Below, in pieces: positions 45,020 through 53,003 of a DNA stretch of 64,000 nucleotides (position 1 is its first letter; every line of letters begins with the position of its first letter). The notes below the pieces were generated by a model. It did not search any database. It was given only the letters and a program-made list of their open reading frames with translations, and was not told the DNA's origin. This DNA is from JAKAAZ01 sp963817855. GTDB taxonomy: Bacteria > Acidobacteriota > Terriglobia > Terriglobales > Acidobacteriaceae. The DNA lies in assembly GCA_963817855.1 (NCBI GenBank), contig CAWFQA010000002.1, positions 868,001 through 932,000 of the forward strand, in the 5' to 3' direction. A program made the translations under genes and the position numbers.

Positions 45020-46444
45020 ATGCCCTCGCAACGCACGTCTGCCGCCTCCAGACCTGCTTCGCCGCCCTCCGCGACACTGCCAAAGGTATGCATCGTCACG
45101 GGAGAGTCGGAATTCCTCGTCGATCTGACTTCTGAACTGAGCCCGTGGTTCGAACTGGTCACTCGCGACAGCTATGACGATTTGGCACGATGGACACGCG
45201 AGGCCGAGGTCGCCGCCGTGTTGCTGGACATCGATACGCAAGGTGAAGACCCCCACGGAGGTCTGGCGATTCTGGATGAACTGCGTAAGCTGAACCAGGA
45301 TCTGACGCTGATATCACTGAGCCGGTCGCGCACACGCGGAGTCGAAAAACAGGCGAGCACCGCCGGCGCGGATGCTCATTTTCGCAATCCGGTCGACCTG
45401 TCGGAATTGCGCATGACGCTGGTGGATACCCTGCGCCGGCACAGCGAAAATGCGGCGCGAAAACAGATGCAACGCCAGGCGCTGGAGGTCAGCCGCTTTC
45501 AGGATTTTGTGGGCGCAAGCGCTCCCATGCGCATGGTGTACGACGCCATTCAACAGGTCGCGGACAGCAGTATCAACGTGGTGATTCGCGGCGAAAGCGG
45601 AACCGGAAAGGAATTGGCGGCACGCGCGATTGTGGCGTTGAGTCGACGCGCCAACAAGCCGTATATTCGTCTGAACTGCGCGGCGCTGCCGGAAAATCTG
45701 ATCGAGTCTGAACTCTTCGGCAGCGAGCGCGGCGCTTTCACGGGAGCCATCGAGGCGCGCCCTGGACAAATTGAACTCGCCGATGGCGGCACACTGTTTC
45801 TGGATGAGATCGCGACCCTGACATTGCCGCTACAGACGAAGCTACTGCGCGTTCTGGAGGATCACCAGGTACAGCGGTTGGGTGGCCGCACCTGGCGCAA
45901 GATCGACTTCCGCCTGGTCTGCGCGACAAACGAGCCGCTGGAGGAAATGGCCAGCACCGGCCGTTTTCGCGAGGACCTGTATTATCGCATCCACGTCGTT
46001 CCCATACATCTGCCGCCACTTCGCGAGCGAGCCGGAGATATCCCGCTGCTCTGTGAATATTTCCTGGAGGTCCACTGCCTGGCGAATTCCCTTCCCGTCA
46101 AGCGGCTCGCTGCAGACGCTCTTTCCGTATTGGAGGAGCAGCCGTGGCCGGGCAATGTCCGTGAGCTGGAGAACCTGATCCAGCGGCTTGTGATTACTGT
46201 CAGAGGGGATGAGATTCAGGCCGGCCATCTACCCACTCGGCTGGTCGAGCATAGCGTCGCCATCCAGGAGTCTGTGCTATTGCCGGAGGAGGGCACGGAC
46301 TTTGACATGGAGGTCAAGAGCGTTGAGACTGCCCTGCTGAAAGCAGCGCTGAACCGGACGCAAGGGAACAAGGCGGCAGCCGCGCGCCTGCTGCAACTCG
46401 ACGGCCAGCGCATGAAGTACCTTTGCCGGAAGTATTCTCTCTGA
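45020..46444 (+). CDS. Sigma-54-dependent transcriptional activator with degenerate receiver
   Basis: A 474-residue NtrC-class enhancer-binding protein. The AAA+ domain has Walker A GESGTGKE (191-198), the sigma-54-contacting loop GAFTGA (238-243) and Walker B TLFLDE (258-263). The last ~45 residues form a Fis-type helix-turn-helix (QGNKAAAARLLQLDGQRMKYL). The N-terminal receiver has the candidate phospho-acceptor D70, but lacks the usual acidic pair at the end of strand 1 (VCIVTGES) and has Asn in place of the switch Lys (FRNPVD), so control by phosphorylation is doubtful. No partner kinase is adjacent. A -24/-12 promoter and palindromes lie in the 207 bases downstream, before the pentapeptide-repeat gene, its most likely target. 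Confidence 0.93.
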   Translation: MPSQRTSAASRPASPPSATLPKVCIVTGESEFLVDLTSELSPWFELVTRDSYDDLARWTREAEVAAVLLDIDTQGEDPHGGLAILDELRKLNQDLTLISLSRSRTRGVEKQASTAGADAHFRNPVDLSELRMTLVDTLRRHSENAARKQMQRQALEVSRFQDFVGASAPMRMVYDAIQQVADSSINVVIRGESGTGKELAARAIVALSRRANKPYIRLNCAALPENLIESELFGSERGAFTGAIEARPGQIELADGGTLFLDEIATLTLPLQTKLLRVLEDHQVQRLGGRTWRKIDFRLVCATNEPLEEMASTGRFREDLYYRIHVVPIHLPPLRERAGDIPLLCEYFLEVHCLANSLPVKRLAADALSVLEEQPWPGNVRELENLIQRLVITVRGDEIQAGHLPTRLVEHSVAIQESVLLPEEGTDFDMEVKSVETALLKAALNRTQGNKAAAARLLQLDGQRMKYLCRKYSL

Positions 46445-46510
46445 ACTGGTCACTTTTTCAACTATCCAGGGGTTTATTTTTCACCTATCTGTGGCTAGAT
46501 CGAACTAGTC

Positions 46511-46522
46511 CCAGGATCCTGG
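46511..46522. promoter_or_regulatory. Perfect palindrome, candidate activator-binding site
   Basis: CCAGGATCCTGG is an exact 12-bp inverted repeat about 73 bases upstream of the -24 element. That is a usual distance for an enhancer-type site bound by a sigma-54 activator dimer. Confidence 0.45.
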
Positions 46523-46553
46523 TTTGAATCTTCAATTGTCTCAATTCAACCAG

Positions 46554-46568
46554 TTGCATAGATTGCAA
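46554..46568. promoter_or_regulatory. Inverted repeat TTGCA-N5-TGCAA
   Basis: TTGCA and TGCAA flank the five bases TAGAT, 15 bases before the -24 element. It could be a second binding site for the activator or an integration-factor site, but it is short and close to the promoter. Confidence 0.35.
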
Positions 46569-46583
46569 GCTATGGCTAGAGTT

Positions 46584-46599
46584 TGGCATGCGGAATGCA
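46584..46599 (+). promoter_or_regulatory. Sigma-54 (-24/-12) promoter
   Basis: TGGCATGCGGAATGCA matches the consensus TGGCACG-N4-TTGCA at all but two of its 12 defined positions. The invariant GG and GC are exactly 12 bases apart. Transcription would start near 46610, about 40 bases before the ATG of the repeat-protein gene, with GGGAG as its ribosome-binding site. It is the only -24/-12 element I found in the intergenic regions that I checked. Confidence 0.75.
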
Positions 46600-46651
46600 C
46601 TAAGGAAGTGCGTATCAAAGAACTATCAATCCCCTATCCAGGGAGATCGTC

Positions 46652-46882
46652 ATGTCGATAGCAAAAAAATCTCTGATCAACAGCAGCCCCGCTCCGACGT
46701 CCACTAACACGAAGTCTTACGCGGCAGGCAGCCCGGTTGCCGGCGACAAGTTGGTTTCCGCCAAGCGGATTACCACGAAGCGGATAACCACCAAGCGCAT
46801 TACCGCGAAGCGAATCACTGCCAAGCTGGTCAGCGCGAAGCGTGTCAATGCGAAACTGGTCAGCGCAAGGGCCATGTTTTAA
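46652..46882 (+). CDS. Small basic pentapeptide-repeat protein, candidate exported peptide
   Basis: A 76-residue protein that I do not recognise. Residues 1-32 are Ser/Thr/Pro/Ala-rich (MSIAKKSLINSSPAPTSTNT), without a hydrophobic signal peptide and without a Gly-Gly leader. Residues 33-72 are eight tandem pentapeptides of the form K-[RL]-[IV]-[TSN]-[TA] (KLVSA, KRITT, KRITT, KRITA, KRITA, KLVSA, KRVNA, KLVSA), ending RAMF. There are 11 Lys and 6 Arg against one Asp, so it is extremely basic. It does not fit the A(D/N)LXX pentapeptide family. GGGAG six bases before the ATG and a sigma-54 promoter show that it is a real gene. Convergent neighbours encode a PqqD-M50-HlyD apparatus, so a secreted or processed peptide is the best guess. 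Confidence 0.7.
   Translation: MSIAKKSLINSSPAPTSTNTKSYAAGSPVAGDKLVSAKRITTKRITTKRITAKRITAKLVSAKRVNAKLVSARAMF
46748..46867 (+). repeat. Tandem 15-bp coding repeats (8 units)
   Basis: Eight in-frame 15-base units encode the pentapeptides of the basic protein. The units differ at third positions and in places at the protein level (KRIT-type and KLVS-type), so the array is old rather than a fresh slippage product, and the amino-acid pattern is conserved. Confidence 0.85.
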
Positions 46883-46992
46883 TCAGGACGAAGTCTCCGA
46901 GTGGGCTGCGGACCGCGGTCATCCTCGTATGGCTCAAACCCGCTTGAAGAAATGAATCACTCCTCCCCTGCTTGGTTCCTCATACTAAGAAG

Positions 46993-47028
46993 AGCGGCGG
47001 TCGCGATTGCGGCAGCCGCTTTTCTGTT
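46993..47028 (+). terminator. Rho-independent terminator of the repeat-protein gene
   Basis: AGCGGC (46993-46998) pairs with GCCGCT (47015-47020), with further G-C pairs inside around a GATT loop. TTTTCTGTTT follows directly. It lies about 110 bases after the stop codon and abuts the stop of the convergent M50 gene, so it may serve both strands. Confidence 0.7.
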
Positions 47029-49178
47029 TACCAGACATGCGCCTTCACCAGATTCAGCAGCACGGTAATCGCGCGTTGTGCCAGACTTCGACGCTGTCCG
47101 AAAATCCGGGCGCGACCGGAAAGTCCGATGGGCAAATCGTCCTGGGAGGCTGGCAACTGCATCCGGGTGGAATAGAAGACCGGAAGCTCAATTCCCTTGT
47201 AGTCCTGCCGAGCAATCAGCCCATCGGGCAGATTCACAGGCCCGCCTCCCAATGGCGCGAGTGTCATGCGCAGAATTGAAAATCGTCCGGGCAGCGCCAA
47301 GCCGAGTTGAGCATCGGGAGCAATGCGGTCGAGCGCAGAGGCGGGAACATAAACTCGAACGGCGCGGCCTGCACCTGCAGCAACCTTGATGAGCGATTCT
47401 CCTGAGCCAACATTCTGGTCGAGCAGATCTTCTGGATCCCGCGTCAGCACAACTCCGGCAGTCGGTGCAGTCAAGGTGAGGGAGGACTGAGCTTCACGCG
47501 CCAATGCAGTCGATTGAACTGCGGCATCCTGTTCGGCGGCAGCGATGCCAATGCTGCGACCATCCATTTCTGCAGTGAATGCTTGAAATCTTGCGTCCCC
47601 TGTTTCGGCGATCGCAGCCGAGCTCAGCGAGGCGGCATCGGAGCTTTCCATGCGCAGCAGAACCTGGCCCGGGCGGACCTGTTCTCCTTCGCGAACCAGG
47701 ACGGCGTCGACACGCCCCGGCACTGCGGCATGTAGCGTGACGGAATGGAGCGGCTCAACCACGAAGAGCGCATCTTCTCGATCGCGCCACAGCGGCACGA
47801 AGACGAGAAGCAGGATCACGGCTGCAGCTGCGACGTGAGTCGGACGCCAGAGACGTCGACCCGCAAAGGTATTGGACCAAAGCTGCGCGGCGAGCCGCCG
47901 CAATGCGCTGAGGCGCGAGCGAAAGATGACAAACGCCAGAATGACCGCCGGAACCAGAGCAAACTCCGCCAGCCAATTGGCCGCGACATTATAGGAAAAG
48001 CGAACCACCACCAAGAGCAGCAAGTAACTGTAAGCTCCTGAGGCCAGTGCGTAGATGACGAAGAGGGTCACGCGGCGCCTGGGCACCACCGGCGTTTCAA
48101 CAGGAAGGCGAAGGACATGACTCTGGAACCACCCAGAAAGGAACGCTGTGGAGCGCTCCTTCAGGTCTGGAATATCGATCACCTCGGCCAGAAAGTAGTA
48201 GCCATCCAGCTTGATGAGCGGATTCAAGTTGATCAGAATGACAGCGAGCCCGGTGATCAGGATGACTTGATAGGCGAAGTCGTGCAGCCATTCTCCAGGA
48301 GTGGAGTTCACCCAGGCAACCATCGCCAACCCGCAGATCACCATCTCCACCCAGATGCCGGCGATAATGGTAGCCAGGCGTTGCAGCTTGGTCGCGGAGA
48401 TCCAGGTTTCTGTGACGTCCACATAAAAAGCCGGTGTTAGATAAAGAAACATCAGGCCCATGCTGTGAACTTCCCCACCATAGTGTTTGCAGGTCAACCC
48501 ATGTGCGCTCTCGTGGAAGAACCCGAGAGCCAGGAACAGCAGCCAAAACTGGGCCAAATCCAGCACGCTTTTGCGAGTGAAGTTGTAATACAGCGGGATG
48601 TCCGGGCCGATGACGTTCCACCTCGCGACGAAGATCGCCACTTCAAAACAGAACAACGCGATCACGGCCATCACGCACCAGCGACTGAAGATAAAATTTC
48701 CAATCGCCCGGTCAAGCCACCCCAGATAGCGGTCTGGGTCCCAGGCGGAAAAGCTGATGTGCGCGAAATCGATTTTGGATTTGCGTCCGGCGCGACGGCT
48801 ACGCTGCGCGATCAACTTCTCACTCAGGGCAAGGTTTTTTTCCTGAGGAGTCTTGTACCAGAAATCGACCTCTTCCATATTGTCGGCGAAGGCTCGCGCA
48901 TCTTCTGCAGTGATTTCGCCTTCATGTTGCTCGTCGTAGAGATCGGCAATCTCCTGGTAGGAGCGAACACCGTCAAATAGAAGTGCAAGCTGCCACTGCG
49001 CCGGCGGAAAACGGAAGTAGTTCGCCTTGCCGCGCTCCAGAACGCCAAAGAAAGGCTCGCCTTCCATCACATCTTCCCGCACGATCAGGTCTGGGTTCAG
49101 GCGCGGAGGGCGACTGAGAGCGAGACGCGTCCTGGGAATTTCAGGCAGGGCAGCATCGAGGGCTTCACTCAGGTTCAT
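47028..49178 (-). CDS. PqqD-like / M50 zinc protease / HlyD fusion protein
   Basis: A 716-residue inner-membrane protein with three parts. Residues ~30-105 resemble PqqD, the RiPP-recognition fold (FRFPPAQWQLALLFDGVRSYQEIADLY). Residues ~165-465 are polytopic with the M50 site-2-protease zinc motif HESAH (222-226) and a second ligand segment LNPLIKLDGYYF (D325). Residues ~475-640 are a HlyD-type lipoyl/barrel adaptor (LHAAVPGRVDAVLVREGEQVRPGQVLL). Such putative peptide zinc metalloproteases occur with exported or modified peptides. The start overlaps the upstream HlyD stop by four bases. It is the last gene of a three-gene operon converging on the repeat-peptide gene. Confidence 0.85.
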   Translation of the reverse strand: MNLSEALDAALPEIPRTRLALSRPPRLNPDLIVREDVMEGEPFFGVLERGKANYFRFPPAQWQLALLFDGVRSYQEIADLYDEQHEGEITAEDARAFADNMEEVDFWYKTPQEKNLALSEKLIAQRSRRAGRKSKIDFAHISFSAWDPDRYLGWLDRAIGNFIFSRWCVMAVIALFCFEVAIFVARWNVIGPDIPLYYNFTRKSVLDLAQFWLLFLALGFFHESAHGLTCKHYGGEVHSMGLMFLYLTPAFYVDVTETWISATKLQRLATIIAGIWVEMVICGLAMVAWVNSTPGEWLHDFAYQVILITGLAVILINLNPLIKLDGYYFLAEVIDIPDLKERSTAFLSGWFQSHVLRLPVETPVVPRRRVTLFVIYALASGAYSYLLLLVVVRFSYNVAANWLAEFALVPAVILAFVIFRSRLSALRRLAAQLWSNTFAGRRLWRPTHVAAAAVILLLVFVPLWRDREDALFVVEPLHSVTLHAAVPGRVDAVLVREGEQVRPGQVLLRMESSDAASLSSAAIAETGDARFQAFTAEMDGRSIGIAAAEQDAAVQSTALAREAQSSLTLTAPTAGVVLTRDPEDLLDQNVGSGESLIKVAAGAGRAVRVYVPASALDRIAPDAQLGLALPGRFSILRMTLAPLGGGPVNLPDGLIARQDYKGIELPVFYSTRMQLPASQDDLPIGLSGRARIFGQRRSLAQRAITVLLNLVKAHVW

Positions 49179-50116
49179 GGCGCGAGACGGACCTGCATGG
49201 ACATGCCGGGCTTCAACAATCGTGAAGGGTGAACGACGACGCCGATAATCTGCACGCTTCCGCTGGCCGGATCGACAACCGGACTGACGCGCAGAATACG
49301 TGCGGGCTGACGAAGCCGGGGATAATCCGGGGTCGTCAACTCAAGGGCCGCGCCGTTGGTGAATGCGGCCATCTCGGATTCGGGAACCGTGAACAGAATT
49401 CGCAGCGGAGCAACAGCCGTGATCCAGAAAAGCACGTCTCCTTCTTTTACTTGCTGCGCGATCCGCACTGAACTGCGTCCAACCACGCCCGCGAAGGGAG
49501 CGGCGATTCGCGATTTTTCCAACTGCAGGTTGGCGGCCTTCAACTCATCCTCGGCAACCGCCTCATCGGCCCGGTGGCGGGCGACTTCAGCCACGGTCTC
49601 ATCCAGCTTGTACTTGACATGCTCCCAACTCTCCTGGCTGATGATCTTGTCGGTCAGCATGGTGTCGGCTCGACGCAGATCTGCTTCCACACTCTTCTGC
49701 TCCGCCTGCCAATCGAGGACCTGCGCCTGCAGCGAAGCGACCCGAGCTTTCTGGGCATCGCAGGAAGCGCGTAACATGCTGTCGTCCAGCAATGCCAGTA
49801 CCTGGCTCTTTTCGACATGATCTCCAATCTCGACGGCAATACTCACGACGCGACCGTCGCGCTGCGCGGCGATGTCGGCCTGCTGGACAGCTACAAGTGG
49901 ACCGACTGTCGTGTAGGACTTGGCACTCTGAAGAACAGCCGGCGACGTTGACGACAAACTTGCATGGGGGGCTGGAGCGCTGGCGGAGGAATGGTTCTCG
50001 GATTGAGAGGCGACTTGGGCGGTTGAGGAGATACCGCAGCCGCTCCCGAAGATCAGACTCGTCGTCATCGCAAGCGAAGCAATAGAACGCATGGAGCGGG
50101 AAGATGGAGAATTCAT
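49175..50116 (-). CDS. HlyD/RND-type periplasmic adaptor, probable lipoprotein
   Basis: A 313-residue adaptor. The ATG at 50116 is chosen, four bases after the upstream stop; the frame is open to 50329 but the extra part overlaps the preceding gene. The N-terminus (MNSPSSRSMRSIASLAMTTS) leads to FGSGC, a plausible lipobox. A lipoyl half (DGRVVSIAVEIGDHVEKSQVLALL), a coiled-coil hairpin (about 110-185) and the second half (RIAAPFAGVVGRSSVRIAQQVKEGD) follow, then a beta-barrel domain. It would act in the periplasm, bridging the inner-membrane partners to an outer-membrane channel that is not encoded nearby. Confidence 0.82.
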   Translation of the reverse strand: MNSPSSRSMRSIASLAMTTSLIFGSGCGISSTAQVASQSENHSSASAPAPHASLSSTSPAVLQSAKSYTTVGPLVAVQQADIAAQRDGRVVSIAVEIGDHVEKSQVLALLDDSMLRASCDAQKARVASLQAQVLDWQAEQKSVEADLRRADTMLTDKIISQESWEHVKYKLDETVAEVARHRADEAVAEDELKAANLQLEKSRIAAPFAGVVGRSSVRIAQQVKEGDVLFWITAVAPLRILFTVPESEMAAFTNGAALELTTPDYPRLRQPARILRVSPVVDPASGSVQIIGVVVHPSRLLKPGMSMQVRLAP

Positions 50117-50120
50117 GCCG

Positions 50121-52520
50121 TCACCAACCAATCCAATTCCATAGGGTTTGCCATATCCAAAGCGCGGGCCGGCGCAGCAGCACATAGCCGGCGGGTCGAT
50201 AGCCGATGAAAATTTTGCCGCTGCCCGCCATTCCGGCACGAAGTGTGGCATCTGCGTTCGGCAGCGGAACGCGCACGGCGAAAGTACGGTCGCCATCGCC
50301 CGCCTGCGCTTCGGAACTGACCACGGCAACTAGGTGATGCCAGGATCGCTGCGGATAGCTGTCCAGCTTGATCGCCGCAGACTGGCCGGGGCGCACCAGG
50401 GCGACGTCACGTTGCGGAACGGCAATATCAACAACCGCGGACGAAAGATCGAGAACCTGGGCGAATGGAGCGCCGGCATCTAAGTGTTCCCCCGCGGCAT
50501 TCTGTAGCGCGGGAGTGACGACGATCCCTGCAATCGGCGAGCGCAATTGCGCGCTTTCTAGCCGCGACCGAGCTCGGGCAGCCTCGGAGCGCAGATACTC
50601 CGCCTGAGCGCGATCCGCGCCCGCTTGAGGAACGCCGTGGGCGAGATCGGACTGCATCACCAGCATCGCTTCCTTGTACCGGGCTTCAGAGGCTGCCAGG
50701 TCAGTACGCCATTGCCAGTCGTTCATCGCTCCCAAAACTTGGCCGGCAGACACGCGCTCGCCCTCGTGAACATACACCGCGGATACATTCCCATCACTTG
50801 GCGCCGCGATCGTGACCTGATGTTGCGCCGCCGCAACCGCGCTTCCGGAAACGCGCATCGGCAGCGGACATAGCACCAGAAACAGAAGTGCGGCCACGGC
50901 CGCGGCAGCATAACCAAGGCGTCGGCTGCGGCTACTGCGCAGCATTGCCTGCTTTTTATGCATCAGCGGTTCGAGAAGACTGATCAGCGGCACTTCGCGA
51001 TAGAGCAGCGCGTTGCGGATGGCCACAGTAGCTTGACCGGCGAGAATCTTGATCATCTCGGTATGAGGCAGGTCGAGAAAGTGGGGGTCACTGCTCTCGT
51101 ACAGAAGCAAACCGACACGACCTTGGTCATCCATCAACGGCAGCGAGTAGAGTGCGCGATAGCCGCTGGCTTCAAAGTTGCGGGCGACATCAGCAGGAAG
51201 ATCGGAAGGAGCAGAGTCGTCGGCCTGGCGGAGGTGCAGCGGCTCCGTCTGCGAAGACAGCCAACGAATCAGCTCATTCACCTGCTCGACGTGGGTGTCG
51301 CCCAGGGGCAGACTCGACATACCGGATATCGCCTTCAGCTGAAGCTTGCCGCGACTGTCGAGCGCGATGGCGCACAGTTCAAATGGCAGTACATTCTGCG
51401 GGCTATTGACAATAATTTGCAGCAGTCGATCGAGCCGCAGCGTGGAGGTGATTTCTGAGCTGACGCGGACCAGGGCCTCAAGAATTTCGAGCTTGCGCTC
51501 CGCGAACAACAGGCTGGCATTCTTCAGTGCGCTGCTTACCGTCTCCGCAATTGTCGACAGGAAAAACTCATCGTCGTCGTCGAAAGGCAGCATATCTTTG
51601 TTGACGGCTTCCAGCACGCCAACTTCGGCACCGTCCTGTAGCAGCGGCACCAAGAGAGCGGTGGTGATGGGAACAGCTTCCTCGTCATCCCTCAGGCCGG
51701 CGTTGCGGCTGACGAGTCGCTCATCTTCGGGATCGGCAATCAGGAGCGACTCGCCTTCTTCCGCCATTTCCGCGACATAGCCTTCGCCGACGGCCTGCGT
51801 CATGCGTGGCTGGACAGTGTCATCCTCTCCGCTGCTGGACATCAGGCGGAGCACAGGGCCGTCAAACAGCCACAAATGGATGGCCTGACAGCTCAGCATG
51901 CCTGCGACCTTCATCGGGATCACCTCAATGACCGCATCGAGTTCCAGCGTGGCATTCAGCGATTTTTCAAGGTCGTAGAGCTGCGTCATCCGATGGACAG
52001 AGTCCAGAAGATTCTGTCGCTGGCCCTCAAAGGACTCACCCGCCAGAATCGCCGCTGGAGCGAGTTGGAGAACAGGGATCAGTGTCTTCAGGTCTTTCCG
52101 CTGCAAAGCAGCAGAAAAATTGACCATCTCCATGGCGCCGACCAATTGCTCGTTTTCCACTAGAGGGAGGTACGCCAGGGATTCAACGGAACGGGTGACG
52201 CGCAGGTGAGCAAAATCCTCGCGTCGCACTTCGGGAGTGGAATAGAACAGCACCTGCGGCGGTCCGGAGAGAAGCGGAACCATGAAGCGCGTATCGCGAG
52301 GCAGCGAATGCTGCTCGACGGAAACTTCTCCGGCCATTCCGATTGCGGTCCAGGCTGCTTCTTCGTCCTCAGCTCGATAGCGGTGAACGACACACGCAGA
52401 CTCGGGAAAGACTTCAACCACCGCTGAAGCAATCAGTCCGGCTCTTGCGGCAGAATCAGGCGCAGATAATAGCAAGGAAGAAAGCTCGACGATGGCATCG
52501 GTCGGCAAAGACATGGTCAT
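50121..52520 (-). CDS. Triple-GAF / HlyD fusion membrane protein
   Basis: A 799-residue protein. The first ~510 residues hold three GAF-type sensor domains (about 20-165, 195-345 and 360-510), with typical GAF strands such as ALLVPLLQDGAEVGVLEAVN and YSLPLMDDQGRVGLLLYESS. One transmembrane helix (about 532-553, GYAAAAVAALLFLVLCPLPM) separates them from a periplasmic HlyD-like adaptor (TIAAPSDGNVSAVYVHEGERVSAGQVLG, then RSPIAGIVVTPALQN). Cytoplasmic sensors are thus joined covalently to an export adaptor, so a cytoplasmic signal could gate export. It is the first gene of the operon, and the STAS gene diverges from it. No kinase, cyclase or phosphodiesterase domain is present. Confidence 0.85.
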   Translation of the reverse strand: MTMSLPTDAIVELSSLLLSAPDSAARAGLIASAVVEVFPESACVVHRYRAEDEEAAWTAIGMAGEVSVEQHSLPRDTRFMVPLLSGPPQVLFYSTPEVRREDFAHLRVTRSVESLAYLPLVENEQLVGAMEMVNFSAALQRKDLKTLIPVLQLAPAAILAGESFEGQRQNLLDSVHRMTQLYDLEKSLNATLELDAVIEVIPMKVAGMLSCQAIHLWLFDGPVLRLMSSSGEDDTVQPRMTQAVGEGYVAEMAEEGESLLIADPEDERLVSRNAGLRDDEEAVPITTALLVPLLQDGAEVGVLEAVNKDMLPFDDDDEFFLSTIAETVSSALKNASLLFAERKLEILEALVRVSSEITSTLRLDRLLQIIVNSPQNVLPFELCAIALDSRGKLQLKAISGMSSLPLGDTHVEQVNELIRWLSSQTEPLHLRQADDSAPSDLPADVARNFEASGYRALYSLPLMDDQGRVGLLLYESSDPHFLDLPHTEMIKILAGQATVAIRNALLYREVPLISLLEPLMHKKQAMLRSSRSRRLGYAAAAVAALLFLVLCPLPMRVSGSAVAAAQHQVTIAAPSDGNVSAVYVHEGERVSAGQVLGAMNDWQWRTDLAASEARYKEAMLVMQSDLAHGVPQAGADRAQAEYLRSEAARARSRLESAQLRSPIAGIVVTPALQNAAGEHLDAGAPFAQVLDLSSAVVDIAVPQRDVALVRPGQSAAIKLDSYPQRSWHHLVAVVSSEAQAGDGDRTFAVRVPLPNADATLRAGMAGSGKIFIGYRPAGYVLLRRPALWIWQTLWNWIGW

Positions 52521-52632
52521 GCGGTCTGGCTTGACAAGGACGACTTGCGGAACGGATTCTGAAGTAGCTGGAGCCTATCAAGCGTCCTCTCCGAAGTAAA
52601 GCAAATTTTGCGTGGAAACAGGGGAATCCGTG

Positions 52633-52971
52633 GATCTCGACATACGACAGAGCGGCAACATCTGCACCTTGAAAGTGAAAGGGCCGCTCAAAATGGGAGA
52701 GCCGGTCAACCAGTTTGATAGAGCAGTCCAATCCGCGATCGCGAGCGGGCACATTTTTCTGGTCCTCGACCTGGAGGCGATGCCAGTCGTGGATTCATGC
52801 GGTATCGGTGCGATTGTGGATGCATTGCGGCAATCCACGCAACGAGGCGGCGATGCGAAACTGGTGAACCCTTCAGCGTTTGCGACCAAAACATTGAAGA
52901 TGGTCGGCATTTTGAACCTGTTCACGGTGTATCCGTCGGAAGCCAGCGCTGTGGCTGCCTGCGGCGGGTAG
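52633..52971 (+). CDS. STAS-domain anti-sigma-factor antagonist
   Basis: A 112-residue single STAS domain. The phosphorylatable serine lies in VVDSCGIGAIVDAL, as in SpoIIAA/RsbV proteins that bind anti-sigma kinases in a partner switch. The GTG at 52633 is preferred because AGGGGA lies four bases upstream and the protein then starts DLDIRQSGN, as usual in the family; another GTG at 52612 is possible. No RsbW-like kinase or sigma factor gene is adjacent. It diverges from the GAF-HlyD gene over ~110 bases, so it may take part in controlling that operon; that is inference. Confidence 0.85.
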   Translation, partial: DLDIRQSGNICTLKVKGPLKMGEPVNQFDRAVQSAIASGHIFLVLDLEAMPVVDSCGIGAIVDALRQSTQRGGDAKLVNPSAFATKTLKMVGILNLFTVYPSEASAVAACGG

Positions 52972-52972
52972 A

Positions 52973-53003
52973 ATCCTGGACGCATCCGGATCCTTCCCAG
53001 GAT
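52973..53003 (+). terminator. Weak hairpin after the STAS gene
   Basis: ATCCTGG (52973-52979) pairs with CCAGGAT (52997-53003) immediately after the STAS stop codon. There is no U-tract. The remaining ~250 bases to glnA contain no gene; they hold the presumed glnA promoter region and a palindrome close to its ribosome-binding site. Confidence 0.35.

Noticed and set aside
46652..46882. Reading the repeat protein as a classic pentapeptide-repeat (A(D/N)LXX) or a double-glycine bacteriocin
   Set aside because: The repeat has Lys where the classic fold needs a small inward residue, and there is no Gly-Gly leader or cysteine pattern.
52973..53003. Half-sites ATCCTGG and CCAGGAT after the STAS gene, resembling halves of the palindrome at 46511
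   Set aside because: The orientation is inverted relative to the palindrome and the spacing is long; more simply explained as a weak hairpin.
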